DNA of 64,000 bases from Sphaerisporangium fuscum (lineage in GTDB: Bacteria > Actinomycetota > Actinomycetes > Streptosporangiales > Streptosporangiaceae). The notes under the pieces were generated by a model, which was not told the origin of the DNA, made no database searches, and worked only from the letters and a program-made list of their open reading frames with translations. Each line of letters starts with the position of its first letter. Position 1 is the first letter of the stretch. A program made the position numbers and the translations under genes. The stretch covers positions 186,001 through 250,000 of the forward strand of contig NZ_JAHDTF010000015.1 of assembly GCF_018531465.1 (NCBI RefSeq). Direction: 5' to 3'. Positions 40,945 to 50,072 of the stretch are shown in pieces.

Positions 40945-42828
40945 TCAGGATTCGGCGAGGACGATGAGGCGGTCCTGGGCGGTGAGGGTGAGAGGGGACT
41001 CCTTGTCGGGGTTGAGAGTGACCCCGTAGTGGGGCGGGACCGCGGAGGTGCCGGCAAGGCGGTAACCCAGGGCGGTCTCCCCCCGGAGACGGGCGGCCTC
41101 GATGACGGTCGCGAAGTTGATCGTGCCGGGGGTGACGTACTCCTCGACCGGCTTGAGGTAGATGTCCGGGCCGCGATGGCTGAACAGCAGGTCGAACACC
41201 TGGGCGAGGTGGCGGTTCTCGGCGACCTGGGTGAGGAGCTGGCTGACCAGCTTGCTGCTGACCACGAAGTCGTCGGCCTCGGCCACCTCGGCGAGGACCC
41301 GGTTGCGCTCGTCGTTCATCTCGCTGACGATCGCGCCGGCCACCCGCATGTCGCGCAGGTGCAGCAGCGTGATCAGGGTGCGGGCGTCGGCCTTCTGGGC
41401 GTCGCAGGCGTCGTCGGACAGCACGATGACCTGGTCGTAACCGCCCACGTCCAGAGCCTCCAGCGCGGCACGGTTGGTGGTGTCGCACTCCCGGGCGTAG
41501 ACGAGCATGCCGGGGACGGCGGGGAAGTCCTTCGTCTGGTCCCCCGCGAGGTGGATCTCCGATCCCGGCAGCAGGTAGTGGCCGAGCTCCTGGAGGATCC
41601 GCGCCCTGCGCCTGCTGGAGCCGAGCATGAGCATGCGGGAGGGACGCCGTTCGGCCGCCCCCGGCTCTCTGATCGCGTCGCGGTGGACGGCGGGAGCGGA
41701 CGTGGCGAGGCGGATCTCGGAGTCATCGCGGGCGATCACGATCACCTGGTCGCCCTCTTCGATGAGGCCGTCCGTCGCCGGGTTGAGCTCGGCGGTGCCG
41801 TCCGCGCGCCGCACACCGAGCAGCGTGGCGGTGGCGTACGCGGTCAGCGCCTCGCCGTAGGTCCGGCCGACGAGGCCGGGCTCGGTCCTGAGGTAGATCT
41901 CGTCGCCCTCGAAGTTCAGCAGGTCGCTGTAGACGGCCGACAGCCCCGACTGCCGGCACGACTGCACGACCAGGCGGGCGGCGATGTCCTGGGAGTCGAC
42001 CACCTCCACGTGGGACCCGCCGGCGATGCGCGCGACCGCCAGGTTGCCGCTGTCGCTGACCGCGGTGACGACCGGCGGGCGGGTGGCGGGCCAGTCGCGG
42101 TGGCTGAGCGCGAGCAAGGTCTTGATCAACTGGGAGTCCTCGGTGGGCAGCACCAGGATCGCGTGCGCGGAGGCGGGGCTGACGAGGTCCAGCGCGGAGG
42201 GCTCGGACGGATCGCCGGTGCGGCAGACGACGAGGGTCGTCCCGGTGTCGCCCAGCCGGGCGCGCAGGTCCTCCTCCATCTCGATCTTGTCGCGCGGGGC
42301 GAGGACGGCGATGATCGACCGTTTCTCGCTCGCCTTCGCGGTGACGAGCTCCCGGATGATCGAGTAGATCTCGTCCGACCAGCCGAGGATGACGGTGTGC
42401 CCGTTCTCCACCACCCGGGAGCGGCCCTTGCGCAGGCCTTCGAGCTTGGCCTCCAGGCCGGTGGTGAGCACGCCCACCAGTGCGCTGACGATGAACAGGC
42501 CGCCGATGGTGACGACGAGCATCATGAAGACGAAGAACCAGTTGCCGCCGTCGCCGGCCACGGTGCCGGTGTCCATCGCGTGCAGCAGGCTCTGCCAGGC
42601 GACCTCGAACCAGCCGAGCGCTCCGGCGTCCTTCCCGGCGGCGAAGGGCGTCGCCAGCAGGGTGACGAAGACGATCAATGCGGTGGAGGCCACCGCCAGC
42701 CAGCCGATGAGGGCCGGGGTGCCCTTGGACATCGTGTTGTCGAACCAGTAACGCAGACGATCGCGAGACACCTTTGTTCGCCGCCTCTGAATGTTTGCCC
42801 TTTTTGTGGCAGTTTGCGGACTGGTCAT
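40945..42828 (-). CDS. CASTOR/POLLUX-type RCK ion channel
   Basis: A 627-residue cation-channel-like membrane protein. Two hydrophobic segments near residues 40-65 and 100-125 flank a pore-like stretch (WQSLLHAMDTGTVAGDGGNW), and two TrkA/RCK-type nucleotide-binding domains follow (VILGWSDEIYSIIRELV at about 147; MLMLGSSRRRARILQEL at about 390). This is the plan of plant CASTOR/POLLUX and of their bacterial relatives; the filter is not the GYG of potassium channels. A TTATGC -10 with TTGTGC 16 bases further up sits 9 bases from ATG 42828, so the transcript is probably leaderless. Role: likely cation homeostasis. Confidence 0.82.
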   Translation of the reverse strand: MTSPQTATKRANIQRRRTKVSRDRLRYWFDNTMSKGTPALIGWLAVASTALIVFVTLLATPFAAGKDAGALGWFEVAWQSLLHAMDTGTVAGDGGNWFFVFMMLVVTIGGLFIVSALVGVLTTGLEAKLEGLRKGRSRVVENGHTVILGWSDEIYSIIRELVTAKASEKRSIIAVLAPRDKIEMEEDLRARLGDTGTTLVVCRTGDPSEPSALDLVSPASAHAILVLPTEDSQLIKTLLALSHRDWPATRPPVVTAVSDSGNLAVARIAGGSHVEVVDSQDIAARLVVQSCRQSGLSAVYSDLLNFEGDEIYLRTEPGLVGRTYGEALTAYATATLLGVRRADGTAELNPATDGLIEEGDQVIVIARDDSEIRLATSAPAVHRDAIREPGAAERRPSRMLMLGSSRRRARILQELGHYLLPGSEIHLAGDQTKDFPAVPGMLVYARECDTTNRAALEALDVGGYDQVIVLSDDACDAQKADARTLITLLHLRDMRVAGAIVSEMNDERNRVLAEVAEADDFVVSSKLVSQLLTQVAENRHLAQVFDLLFSHRGPDIYLKPVEEYVTPGTINFATVIEAARLRGETALGYRLAGTSAVPPHYGVTLNPDKESPLTLTAQDRLIVLAES

Positions 42829-43279
42829 GGGGCGGGAGCATAAGACAGCTCGCCAAAGGGCACAACTGGCGGTGATCTCGGCGGTGAAGCCGCCTCACCC
42901 GCTGGACGGAACGAGGTTCGGCGCCGAACGAACAGGCTGCTCAGCGGCTATATCCGTAAAAAAGCAGAAATGTTTGCCCGCGGTGGGGCGGGCGGCGAGA
43001 ATGGCGGCGGGAAACGACGGAGAAGCCGCCGGCCCGGCGAAAAGCTTCCCGGCGATGAATGAGGAGACCGCCTCCGCATGGGGAGGGTGAGTCGGCCCCG
43101 CCGTACTTCCACGGCGCCGCCTGCCATGAGCTCCCGTCGCGGTCGGTGATCTTAGCATCCAGCCGCTCACGCGCGCGGGGCCCCGCCCCTCCCGGAGGAT
43201 GTCCACAGGCGCCCCGCCGATTGCACGGGTCACTGCGGCGGTCCGGGACAATGGAGGCGTCAGGCTTTCGAGGAAGGAT
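42829..43279. other. intergenic region between channel and lysyl-tRNA synthetase genes
   Basis: This gap of about 450 bases between divergent genes holds the probable channel promoter near 42839-42866, a perfect GTTCGGCGCCGAAC palindrome at 42916-42929, and the unmapped promoter of the synthetase gene. No convincing small gene, tRNA or riboswitch was seen. Confidence 0.5.
42916..42929. promoter_or_regulatory. 14-base perfect palindrome
   Basis: GTTCGGCGCCGAAC is fully self-complementary and flanked by GAAC-type repeats (GGAACGAG, CGAACAGG). It may be an operator for either divergent gene. The binding protein is unknown. Confidence 0.35.
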
Positions 43280-45010
43280 GTGCCCATCGTGGCTATGAGC
43301 GCCGAGGCCGACTGGGTCTCACGATTCGCGGACGAGGTCATCGCCGAAGCGGAGCGTCGCGCGCCCGGCAAACCGATCGTCTGCGCTTCGGGCCTCAGCC
43401 CGTCCGGCCCCGTCCACCTCGGCAACCTCCGCGAAGTGATGACGCCCCACCTGGTGGCCGACGAGATCCGCCGCCGGGGTCACGAGGTCGTCCACATCAT
43501 CTCCTGGGACGACTACGACCGCTTCCGCAAGGTGCCCGCCGGCATCGACTCGTCCTGGTCGGAGCACATCGGCAAGCCGCTGACCTCGGTGCCCGCCCCG
43601 CCCGGCAGCACCTACCCCAACTGGGCCGAGCACTTCAAGGCGCCGATGATCGCGGCCCTGGCCGAGCTGGGCGTGGAGTTCCACGGCATCAGCCAGACAG
43701 CCCAGTACACCTCGGGCGCGTACCGCGAGCAGATCCTGTTCGCGATGCGCGAGCGTGAGCGCATCGACGCGATCCTCGACCGCTACCGCACCAAGGCCAA
43801 GCCGGCCGCCAAGAAGCCGCAGCAGAAGCTCGACGAGGCCGACGCCGCCGCCGCGCAGGCCGCCGAAGAGGGGTCCGGCGCCGCCGCCGAGGACGACGGC
43901 AAGGCGGCCGCCGGCTACTTCCCGTACAAGCCCTACTGCTCGGTCTGCGAGCGCGACTTCACCACCGTCACGGCGTACGACGACGAGACCACCGAGCTGT
44001 CCTACACCTGCGCCTGCGGCCACGAGGAGACCGTGCGGCTGTCGGAGCACGACCGCGGCAAGCTCGTGTGGAAGGTCGACTGGCCGATGCGCTGGGCGTA
44101 CGAAGGGGTCGTCTTCGAGCCCTCCGGCGTCGACCACCAGTCTCCGGGCTCGTCCTGGACGGTCGGCGGCCACATCGTGAAGGAGATCTTCGGGGCCGAG
44201 CAGCCGATCGGCCCGATGTACGCCTTCGTCGGCATCAGCGGCATGCCGAAGATGAGCAGTTCCAAGGGCGCGGTGCCGACCGCCGCCGACGCGCTGGAGA
44301 TCATGGAGGCGCCGCTGCTGCGCTGGCTCTACGCGCGCCGCCGGCCCAACCAGTCGTTCAAGGTCGCCTTCGACCAGGAGATCCAGCGGCTGTACGACGA
44401 GTGGGACGCCCTGGAGCGCAAGGTCAGGGACGGCTCGGCGCTGCCCGCCGACCAGGCCGCCCACGCCCGCGCGATCTCCACCGCGCGGGGCCCGCTGCCG
44501 TCCACGCCCCGGCCGCTGCCGTACCGCACGCTGGCCTCGATCGTCGACGTGACCACCGGCGACCCGGAGCAGACGCTGCGCATCCTGCGCGACCTCGACC
44601 CGGAGAACCCCATCACCTCCCTCGACGAGACCCGGCCGAGGCTCGACCGCGCCGAGCGGTGGATCGACACCCAGGTCCCGGCCGAGCAGCGCACCCGCGT
44701 CCGCGAGGAGCCCGACACCCGGCTGCTGGCGTCCCTGGGAGACCGCGAGCGCGAGTCGCTGGGGCTGCTGCTGGAGAGGCTCGACGACCACTGGTCGATC
44801 GAGGGGCTCACGGAGCTGGTGTACGGCGTGCCGAAGGTCCAGGCCGGGCTGGCTCCCGACGCCAAGCCGACGCCCGAGCTCAAGGTCGCGCAGCGTGAGT
44901 TCTTCGCCCTGCTCTACACCTTGCTGGTCGGCCGTGACACCGGTCCCCGCCTGCCCACCCTGCTGCTGGCCGTCGGCGCCGACCGCGTCCGCAAGCTGCT
45001 GGCCGTCTAG
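43280..45010 (+). CDS. lysS: class I lysyl-tRNA synthetase
   Basis: About 576 residues. This is a class I (Rossmann-fold) lysine-tRNA ligase, not the usual bacterial class II enzyme: LSPSGPVHLGNLREV holds the HIGH-type motif and ISGMPKMSSSKGAVP the KMSKS motif. A zinc-ribbon-like segment has CSVCERDF and CACGHEE. Between about residues 170 and 215 lies a Lys- then Ala/Glu-rich low-complexity insert (KAKPAAKKPQQKLDEADAAA) not needed by the fold. Start uncertain: GTG 43280 (GAGG at 5-6 bases), GTG 43289 or ATG 43295. Single gene ending in a strong terminator. Confidence 0.93.
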   Translation: MPIVAMSAEADWVSRFADEVIAEAERRAPGKPIVCASGLSPSGPVHLGNLREVMTPHLVADEIRRRGHEVVHIISWDDYDRFRKVPAGIDSSWSEHIGKPLTSVPAPPGSTYPNWAEHFKAPMIAALAELGVEFHGISQTAQYTSGAYREQILFAMRERERIDAILDRYRTKAKPAAKKPQQKLDEADAAAAQAAEEGSGAAAEDDGKAAAGYFPYKPYCSVCERDFTTVTAYDDETTELSYTCACGHEETVRLSEHDRGKLVWKVDWPMRWAYEGVVFEPSGVDHQSPGSSWTVGGHIVKEIFGAEQPIGPMYAFVGISGMPKMSSSKGAVPTAADALEIMEAPLLRWLYARRRPNQSFKVAFDQEIQRLYDEWDALERKVRDGSALPADQAAHARAISTARGPLPSTPRPLPYRTLASIVDVTTGDPEQTLRILRDLDPENPITSLDETRPRLDRAERWIDTQVPAEQRTRVREEPDTRLLASLGDRERESLGLLLERLDDHWSIEGLTELVYGVPKVQAGLAPDAKPTPELKVAQREFFALLYTLLVGRDTGPRLPTLLLAVGADRVRKLLAV

Positions 45011-45053
45011 CCGCCCGCCCCGCTCCCGGCTCGAGGGAGCAGGGCTCCGAACC

Positions 45054-45096
45054 ATGTGAGGGCCGCCACCCACCTGGGTGGCGGCCCTCACATTTT
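45054..45096 (+). terminator. strong intrinsic terminator after the lysyl-tRNA synthetase
   Basis: A perfect 18-base-pair stem (45054-45071 with 45076-45093, GTGAGGGCCGCCACCC against its complement), a 4-base loop ACCT, and four Ts at 45093-45096. This is the best terminator in the window. Confidence 0.92.
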
Positions 45097-45208
45097 CGGC
45101 CGTCCGGAGGGGCGCCGTCGCATGCGGGGCAAGGGATTCGGACACATCGTCGCAGGTAGACGGCTTGGTAAAAATTAGCTTCATGGTAGTGTGTGAGCCA
45201 GAAAAAAA

Positions 45209-45238
45209 TTGACCACCCTGCCCTGGCGCCCGTATGGT
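45209..45238 (+). promoter_or_regulatory. promoter of the peptide ABC operon
   Basis: TTGACC at 45209-45214 and TATGGT at 45233-45238 are 18 bases apart, preceded by an A-rich stretch like an UP element. A second weaker pair (TTGGTA ... TAGTGT) lies just upstream. Confidence 0.55.
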
Positions 45239-45270
45239 CCTGGCAATCGGGGACCTGGAGAGCACACTTC

Positions 45271-47064
45271 ATGAAGCGACTCGCAGTGATCGCGGTTCTG
45301 GCGGCGATCGCCACAGCAGCCACTGCCTGCGGCACCACGGAGGCGACCGGCACCGCCGGTCCGGGCGGCATCTACACCACGATCGACGGCTCGAAGCAGA
45401 TCGACGCCGCCGCGCCGATCAACCCGTTCAACCCGCAAGGCAGCACCTTCGCCGGCTACGACGCCATGTCGCTGGCCTGGCCCAAGAACGACCTGACCGA
45501 CCCCAACCAGTTCTATCCGGGCATCGCCCGCAGCTGGACCACCACGCCCGACCAGGGCGAGGTGGTCATCCACCTGCAGCCGAACGCCCGCTGGTCCGAC
45601 GGCAGGCCCGTGACGAGCGAGGACATCCGTACGTCCATCGGCCTGGCCTACACCCAGGGCGGCAGCGCGTACACCGTGAACGCCGGGACGGCGGGCGCGG
45701 CGGCCGACTTCCAGATCATGGACGCCAAGACCATCAAGATCGCCCAGGGCAGCAACCGCAGCAACACCTTCCTGCGCAACATCCTGTCCACGATCGTCGT
45801 CCCCGCCCACGTGTACGGCTCGCTGCTGCCGGCCGACTTCTGGGCCACGCTGAAGGCCGCCCGGGGCACCGGCCCCGCGGCCGACAAGGCCAAGTCCGAG
45901 ATCTCCGGGCTGTCGCAGAAGGTCATCGCCTTCGCGCCGAAGCAGGACGTCTCGGCGGGCCCGTTCGTGCTGGAACGTATCAACCCCGGCGCGGCCCTGC
46001 TGAAGAAGAACCCCTACTTCTACGACGCCGGCAAGATCGCGCCCGCCAAGGTCAAGGTCCTCAACTACACCGGCAACGAGCAGATCTGGAACTACCTGGT
46101 CTCCGGCAAGCTCGACAGCGCGCCGTTCACGGCCGTGCCCGCCGCGGTGATGGAGCGCATCAAGCAGGCCCCCGGCAACGAGATCCGCAAGGGGTACTCG
46201 CCGGTGGCCGCGTCGCTGGCGTTCAACCAGGCGCACAAGCCGTACGACAACGTGCACGTGCGCCGCGCGCTCGCCTACCTCATCGACCGCGCCCAGGTCA
46301 CCAGGATCGCCTCACCGGAGGCCGGCACGCCGTCGGTGACCACGACCGGCATCCACGGCAGCGCCGCCAAGGCCTGGCTCGGCGACGGGCTCGGCTCCCT
46401 GGACGCCTACAAGGTCGACCCGGCCAAGGCCGAGCAGGAGCTCAAGGCCGCCGGCATGGTGAAGAGGAACGGCGTGTGGGCGATGCCCGACGGCAAGCCG
46501 TGGAAGCTGCAGGTCCATGTGCCCGCGTCGTTCTCCGACTGGGTGGCCGCGGCCAAGTCGATCACCAGCCAGCTGAACGACCACGGCATCGACGCCAGTG
46601 TCGTCACCTCGGCCGACTACGTCCTTTACCTCAGCGAACTGGCGTCCGGGAAGTACGACGTAGGCTTTTGGCTGATGGCGCTCGGCCCGTCGTCGTACAA
46701 CATCTACCAGCGCCTCTACGGCTCGGCCAACGGCTGGTCGCTGCTCGCCGGACGGCTGCGGCACTCCTCGCCGGGCAAGGACGGCAACTGGATGGGCGGC
46801 CCCGAGACCATCGACGGGGTGAACCCGGGTGAGCTCACCAACAAGCTCAACCTCGCCTCGCCCGACGAGCAGAAGCGGATCGTGGCCACGCTCGCGAAGC
46901 TGACCAACCAGCAGCTGCCCGTCATCCAGCTCTACGACTACGTCAACACCCAGTTCGTCAATTCCACCCGCTACACCGGCTGGCCGCCGGCGGGCAGTGA
47001 GGCGCTGCGGCTCCCGGCCGGCGTGTGGATGCAACTCGGAATGATCAGGAAAAAGCAGGCATGA
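45271..47064 (+). CDS. peptide ABC transporter substrate-binding lipoprotein (family 5)
   Basis: A 597-residue extracellular solute-binding protein. The signal ends in ATAATACGTT, where the Cys at about residue 20 is the likely lipidation site. Family-5 features follow: NARWSDGRPVTSEDIRTSI, ERINPGAALLKKNPYFYDA, NQAHKPYDNVHVRRALAYLIDRAQV and GKPWKLQVHVPASFSDWVAAA. It should bind oligopeptides or related ligands outside the membrane and deliver them to the permease encoded next. The stop overlaps the following ATG (ATGA). An operon that ends in murQ suggests muropeptide or cell-wall peptide ligands. Confidence 0.93.
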   Translation: MKRLAVIAVLAAIATAATACGTTEATGTAGPGGIYTTIDGSKQIDAAAPINPFNPQGSTFAGYDAMSLAWPKNDLTDPNQFYPGIARSWTTTPDQGEVVIHLQPNARWSDGRPVTSEDIRTSIGLAYTQGGSAYTVNAGTAGAAADFQIMDAKTIKIAQGSNRSNTFLRNILSTIVVPAHVYGSLLPADFWATLKAARGTGPAADKAKSEISGLSQKVIAFAPKQDVSAGPFVLERINPGAALLKKNPYFYDAGKIAPAKVKVLNYTGNEQIWNYLVSGKLDSAPFTAVPAAVMERIKQAPGNEIRKGYSPVAASLAFNQAHKPYDNVHVRRALAYLIDRAQVTRIASPEAGTPSVTTTGIHGSAAKAWLGDGLGSLDAYKVDPAKAEQELKAAGMVKRNGVWAMPDGKPWKLQVHVPASFSDWVAAAKSITSQLNDHGIDASVVTSADYVLYLSELASGKYDVGFWLMALGPSSYNIYQRLYGSANGWSLLAGRLRHSSPGKDGNWMGGPETIDGVNPGELTNKLNLASPDEQKRIVATLAKLTNQQLPVIQLYDYVNTQFVNSTRYTGWPPAGSEALRLPAGVWMQLGMIRKKQA

Positions 47065-48098
47065 AGCTATTCGCGGTCCCGGACGGCAGCCGGGTCAAGG
47101 CGGTGACACGACGCCTGGCGGGCCACCTCGCCCGCGGACTGGTCATGATCTGGGTCGTCACCACGATCAGCTTCGTGATCATCCGCAACATCCCCGGCGA
47201 CCCGGTCCTCGGGCAGTACGAGACGCTGATCGAGAAGGGCATGTCCCCCGAACAGGCCGAACGTGCGACGGCGGCCCTGTACGGGTTCCTGCCCACCGGC
47301 AGTCTGTGGGAGCAGTACCTCGACTACCTCAAGTCGCTGGCCCACCTCGACCTCGGGCAGTCGCTCAGCACGCCCGGCACCGAGGTGGTCACGCTGATCG
47401 GCTCGGCGATGAAGTGGACCGTGCTGCCCGTCCTCGGCGGCACCCTGCTGAGCTTCGTGCTCGGCGTGACCCTCGGCGTGTACGCGGGCATCAAGCGGTC
47501 CGGCAAGCTCGGCGACCTGCTGTCGATCTCCGGCTCGCTGCTGCACGGCGTGCCGCAGTACGTCATCGGCCTGCTCGTCCTGGCGATCTTCACGACGCTG
47601 TGGCCGATCCTCCCGCCGGGCGGACCGGTCGACGTCGAGTACGTGCCGGGCCTCAACGGCGGCTACCTCGCCTCGCTCGTCCAGCACGCCACCCTGCCCG
47701 TGCTGACGTACGCCCTGGCCAGCTACGGCGGCTGGGTGCTGGCGATGAAGTCGAGCGTGGCCACCGTGCTGGGCGACGACTTCATCCTGGCGGCCGAGCT
47801 GCGCGGGCTCACGCGGGGCCTGCTGTTCAGGTACGTCGCCCGCAACGCGATCCTGCCGCTGTTCACGATCCTCGCGCTGTCGCTCGGCATGCTGTTCGGC
47901 GGCGCCATCTTCATCGAGCGCATCTTCAACTACCCCGGCCTCGGCCTGCTGCTGGTCAACAGCATCGGCGCCCGCGACTACGCCCTGATGGGCGGCACCT
48001 TCCTGGTGACCACGGTGGCGATCATCGTGGCCAACATCGCGGCCGATCTGTTCTACGCGGTGATCGACCCCCGGGTCCGGACCGGAGGTACGGCATGA
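47061..48098 (+). CDS. peptide ABC transporter permease (DppB-like)
   Basis: A 345-residue inner-membrane permease with about six spans. The first span is VMIWVVTTISFVIIRNIPGDPV, the hallmark opening of DppB/OppB proteins; the EAA-like cytoplasmic loop is AAELRGLTRGLLFRYVARNAILPL, and IFIERIFNYPGLGLLLVNSI lies near the C-terminus. It pairs with the next permease to form the channel. ATGA overlaps at both ends show that translation is coupled with the binding protein and second permease. Confidence 0.94.
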   Translation: MKLFAVPDGSRVKAVTRRLAGHLARGLVMIWVVTTISFVIIRNIPGDPVLGQYETLIEKGMSPEQAERATAALYGFLPTGSLWEQYLDYLKSLAHLDLGQSLSTPGTEVVTLIGSAMKWTVLPVLGGTLLSFVLGVTLGVYAGIKRSGKLGDLLSISGSLLHGVPQYVIGLLVLAIFTTLWPILPPGGPVDVEYVPGLNGGYLASLVQHATLPVLTYALASYGGWVLAMKSSVATVLGDDFILAAELRGLTRGLLFRYVARNAILPLFTILALSLGMLFGGAIFIERIFNYPGLGLLLVNSIGARDYALMGGTFLVTTVAIIVANIAADLFYAVIDPRVRTGGTA

Positions 48099-49006
48099 GC
48101 GTCGCGATCCTTCAGGAAGGCATGGGCGGCGGCAGGCGCGCCACCCTGCGGCGCAACTTCTGGCGCGGCGTGGGCCGCGTGCTGCGCCGCAAGCCGAGCC
48201 GCATCGTCGGCGTGGCGATCGTCGCGCTGTTCGCCCTGATGGCGGTGTTCGGGCCGATGCTGTACCCCGCCCACCTGCCCCGGGACAACAACGCGCTGTA
48301 CGCGCCGCCGAGCCTGCAGCACCCCTTCGGCACCGACTTCGAGGGGACCGACGTGCTCGCGCTGGTGGTCACCGGCTCGCGGTACGTCATCCTCACCGGT
48401 CTCGCCACGGCCGTCATCACGGTGGCCCTCGGCACGGCGCTCGGCCTGATCGCGGGCTTCCACCGGGGGCGCTGGGACACCGCGCTCATGCGGCTCACCG
48501 ACCTGCAGCTGACCATCCCCGGTCTGCCGCTGCTGCTGGTGCTGTCGACGGTCTGGAAGTTCAACGGGCCGCTGGAGATGGGCCTGGTGCTCGGCCTGCT
48601 CGGCTGGGGCGGCGTCGCGCGGGCCGTGCGCTCGCAGACCCTCTCGCTGCGCGAGCGCGGCTTCATCGAGGCCGCCAAGGGGCTCGGGCTGTCGAACACG
48701 CACATCATCGTGCGCGAACTGCTGCCCAGCATGGCGCCGTACATCGCGATGAACGTGCTCATCGCCGTGACCGGGGCGATCTACGCCCAGGTCGGTCTGT
48801 TCTTCCTCGGCGTCCTGCCGTTCGACTCCAACAACTGGGGCGTGATGCTGAACCTCGCCGTCTTCGGCGGCGGCGCGCTGACCAGCGCGGCCGCGCTGCC
48901 GTACCTGCTGGCCCCGCTGCTGGCCATCCTCCTGCTCACGCTCGGCATCGTGCTCATCGTCGACGCGATGGACGAGATCTTCAACCCGCGGCTGCGTGAG
49001 GAGTAA
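48095..49006 (+). CDS. peptide ABC transporter permease (DppC-like)
   Basis: A 303-residue permease with an N-terminal cytoplasmic tail, then six spans. HPFGTDFEGTDVLALVVTGS is the conserved DppC segment before the core domain, and RERGFIEAAKGLGLSNTHIIVRELLPS is the EAA loop that contacts the ATPases. Ends NPRLREE, typical of the family (DPRLR). The ATG lies in the ATGA overlap with the preceding permease gene. Confidence 0.94.
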   Translation: MSVAILQEGMGGGRRATLRRNFWRGVGRVLRRKPSRIVGVAIVALFALMAVFGPMLYPAHLPRDNNALYAPPSLQHPFGTDFEGTDVLALVVTGSRYVILTGLATAVITVALGTALGLIAGFHRGRWDTALMRLTDLQLTIPGLPLLLVLSTVWKFNGPLEMGLVLGLLGWGGVARAVRSQTLSLRERGFIEAAKGLGLSNTHIIVRELLPSMAPYIAMNVLIAVTGAIYAQVGLFFLGVLPFDSNNWGVMLNLAVFGGGALTSAAALPYLLAPLLAILLLTLGIVLIVDAMDEIFNPRLREE

Positions 49007-49010
49007 CCGG

Positions 49011-50072
49011 TTGATCATCAACTCTCCGCGCCGGACGGCCGGTCCGGCCACGGCGGCGCCGGTCGCACGGCGGACGCCCCCCGGCGTGCGCGTGCGCGAT
49101 CTCACGGTGGTCTACAAGACCCCGCTCGGTGAGCTGCCGGCCCTCGGCCGCGTCAACCTCACCATCGAGCCCGGGACGATCACCGGCATCGTCGGCGAGT
49201 CCGGGTCGGGCAAGTCCACGCTCGCGCTGTCGCTGCTGAACGCCGTCCAGCCGCCCGGCCGCATCGCCGGGGGCAGCGTCGAGATCGACGGCCTCGGGGA
49301 CGTGCTGCGCCTCGGCGGGGACGACCTGCGCCGGGCACGCGGCCGGCACCTCGGCTACGTCTTCCAGGCCGCCCAGAACTCCCTCAACCCGCTCAAGACG
49401 GTCGGCAAGCAGCTCCTCGACCTCGGCCGTTCCCACGGTGTGGAGGACCTGCGGGCCCTCGTCCGCGACGCCAAGGCCCTCCTGGAGCGCATGGGTCTCG
49501 ACGGCGCCCGCGTGCTGGACTCCCACCAGCACGAGCTGTCCGGCGGGATGCGCCAGCGGGTGGGCATCATGCTCGCCCTGGTGCTCAACGCCCAGCTGGT
49601 GATCCTCGACGAGCCCACCACGGCCCTCGACATGATCACGCAGGCCACCATCCTGCGCATCGTGCGCGAGGTCCACAAGGAGCGCGGACTGACGACCCTG
49701 ATGGTCACCCACGACATCGGGTGCGCCGCGGAGGTCACCGACAACCTGGCCGTGATGTACGGCGGGCGCGTGGTCGAGCACGGCCCGACGATGGAGGTGC
49801 TCGGCCGTCCCCGCCACCCCTACACCCAGGGCCTGATCCGGGCGATCCCGCGGCTGTCCGGCGACATCGCCGAGGCGCGGGCGCTGCCCGGGCGTCCGCC
49901 CACGCTCGGCACGCTCCCGAAGAAGGGCTGCGTCTTCGCCGAGCGCTGCCCGCTGCGCATGGACGTCTGCGTGGAGGCGGAGCCCCGTCCGGTCACCCGT
50001 GACCGCAGGACGGTGGCCTGCCACGCCGTCGAACGACCGGCGTCTACCGTGGAAGAGGAGGAGTGGGCGTGA
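49011..50072 (+). CDS. peptide ABC transporter ATP-binding protein (DppD-like)
   Basis: A 353-residue ATPase of the oligopeptide importer type. Walker A GESGSGKSTLALSLL, Q-loop VFQAAQNSLNP, signature LSGGMRQRVGIMLAL, Walker B LVILDEPTTALD and switch His in MVTHDIG are all intact. The C-terminal extension has the Cys motif expected for a 4Fe-4S or structural site (GCVFAERCPLRMDVC with CHAV). I prefer TTG 49011, since GAGGAG precedes it by 7 bases; GTG 48996 in the same frame is within the previous gene's end. Confidence 0.93.
   Translation: MIINSPRRTAGPATAAPVARRTPPGVRVRDLTVVYKTPLGELPALGRVNLTIEPGTITGIVGESGSGKSTLALSLLNAVQPPGRIAGGSVEIDGLGDVLRLGGDDLRRARGRHLGYVFQAAQNSLNPLKTVGKQLLDLGRSHGVEDLRALVRDAKALLERMGLDGARVLDSHQHELSGGMRQRVGIMLALVLNAQLVILDEPTTALDMITQATILRIVREVHKERGLTTLMVTHDIGCAAEVTDNLAVMYGGRVVEHGPTMEVLGRPRHPYTQGLIRAIPRLSGDIAEARALPGRPPTLGTLPKKGCVFAERCPLRMDVCVEAEPRPVTRDRRTVACHAVERPASTVEEEEWA

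Noticed and set aside
40945..43279. c-di-AMP (ydaO-type) riboswitch upstream of the RCK channel
   Set aside because: Considered because such channels can be controlled by c-di-AMP, but the conserved aptamer sequences were not found in the gap, and the likely leaderless start leaves no room on the channel side.
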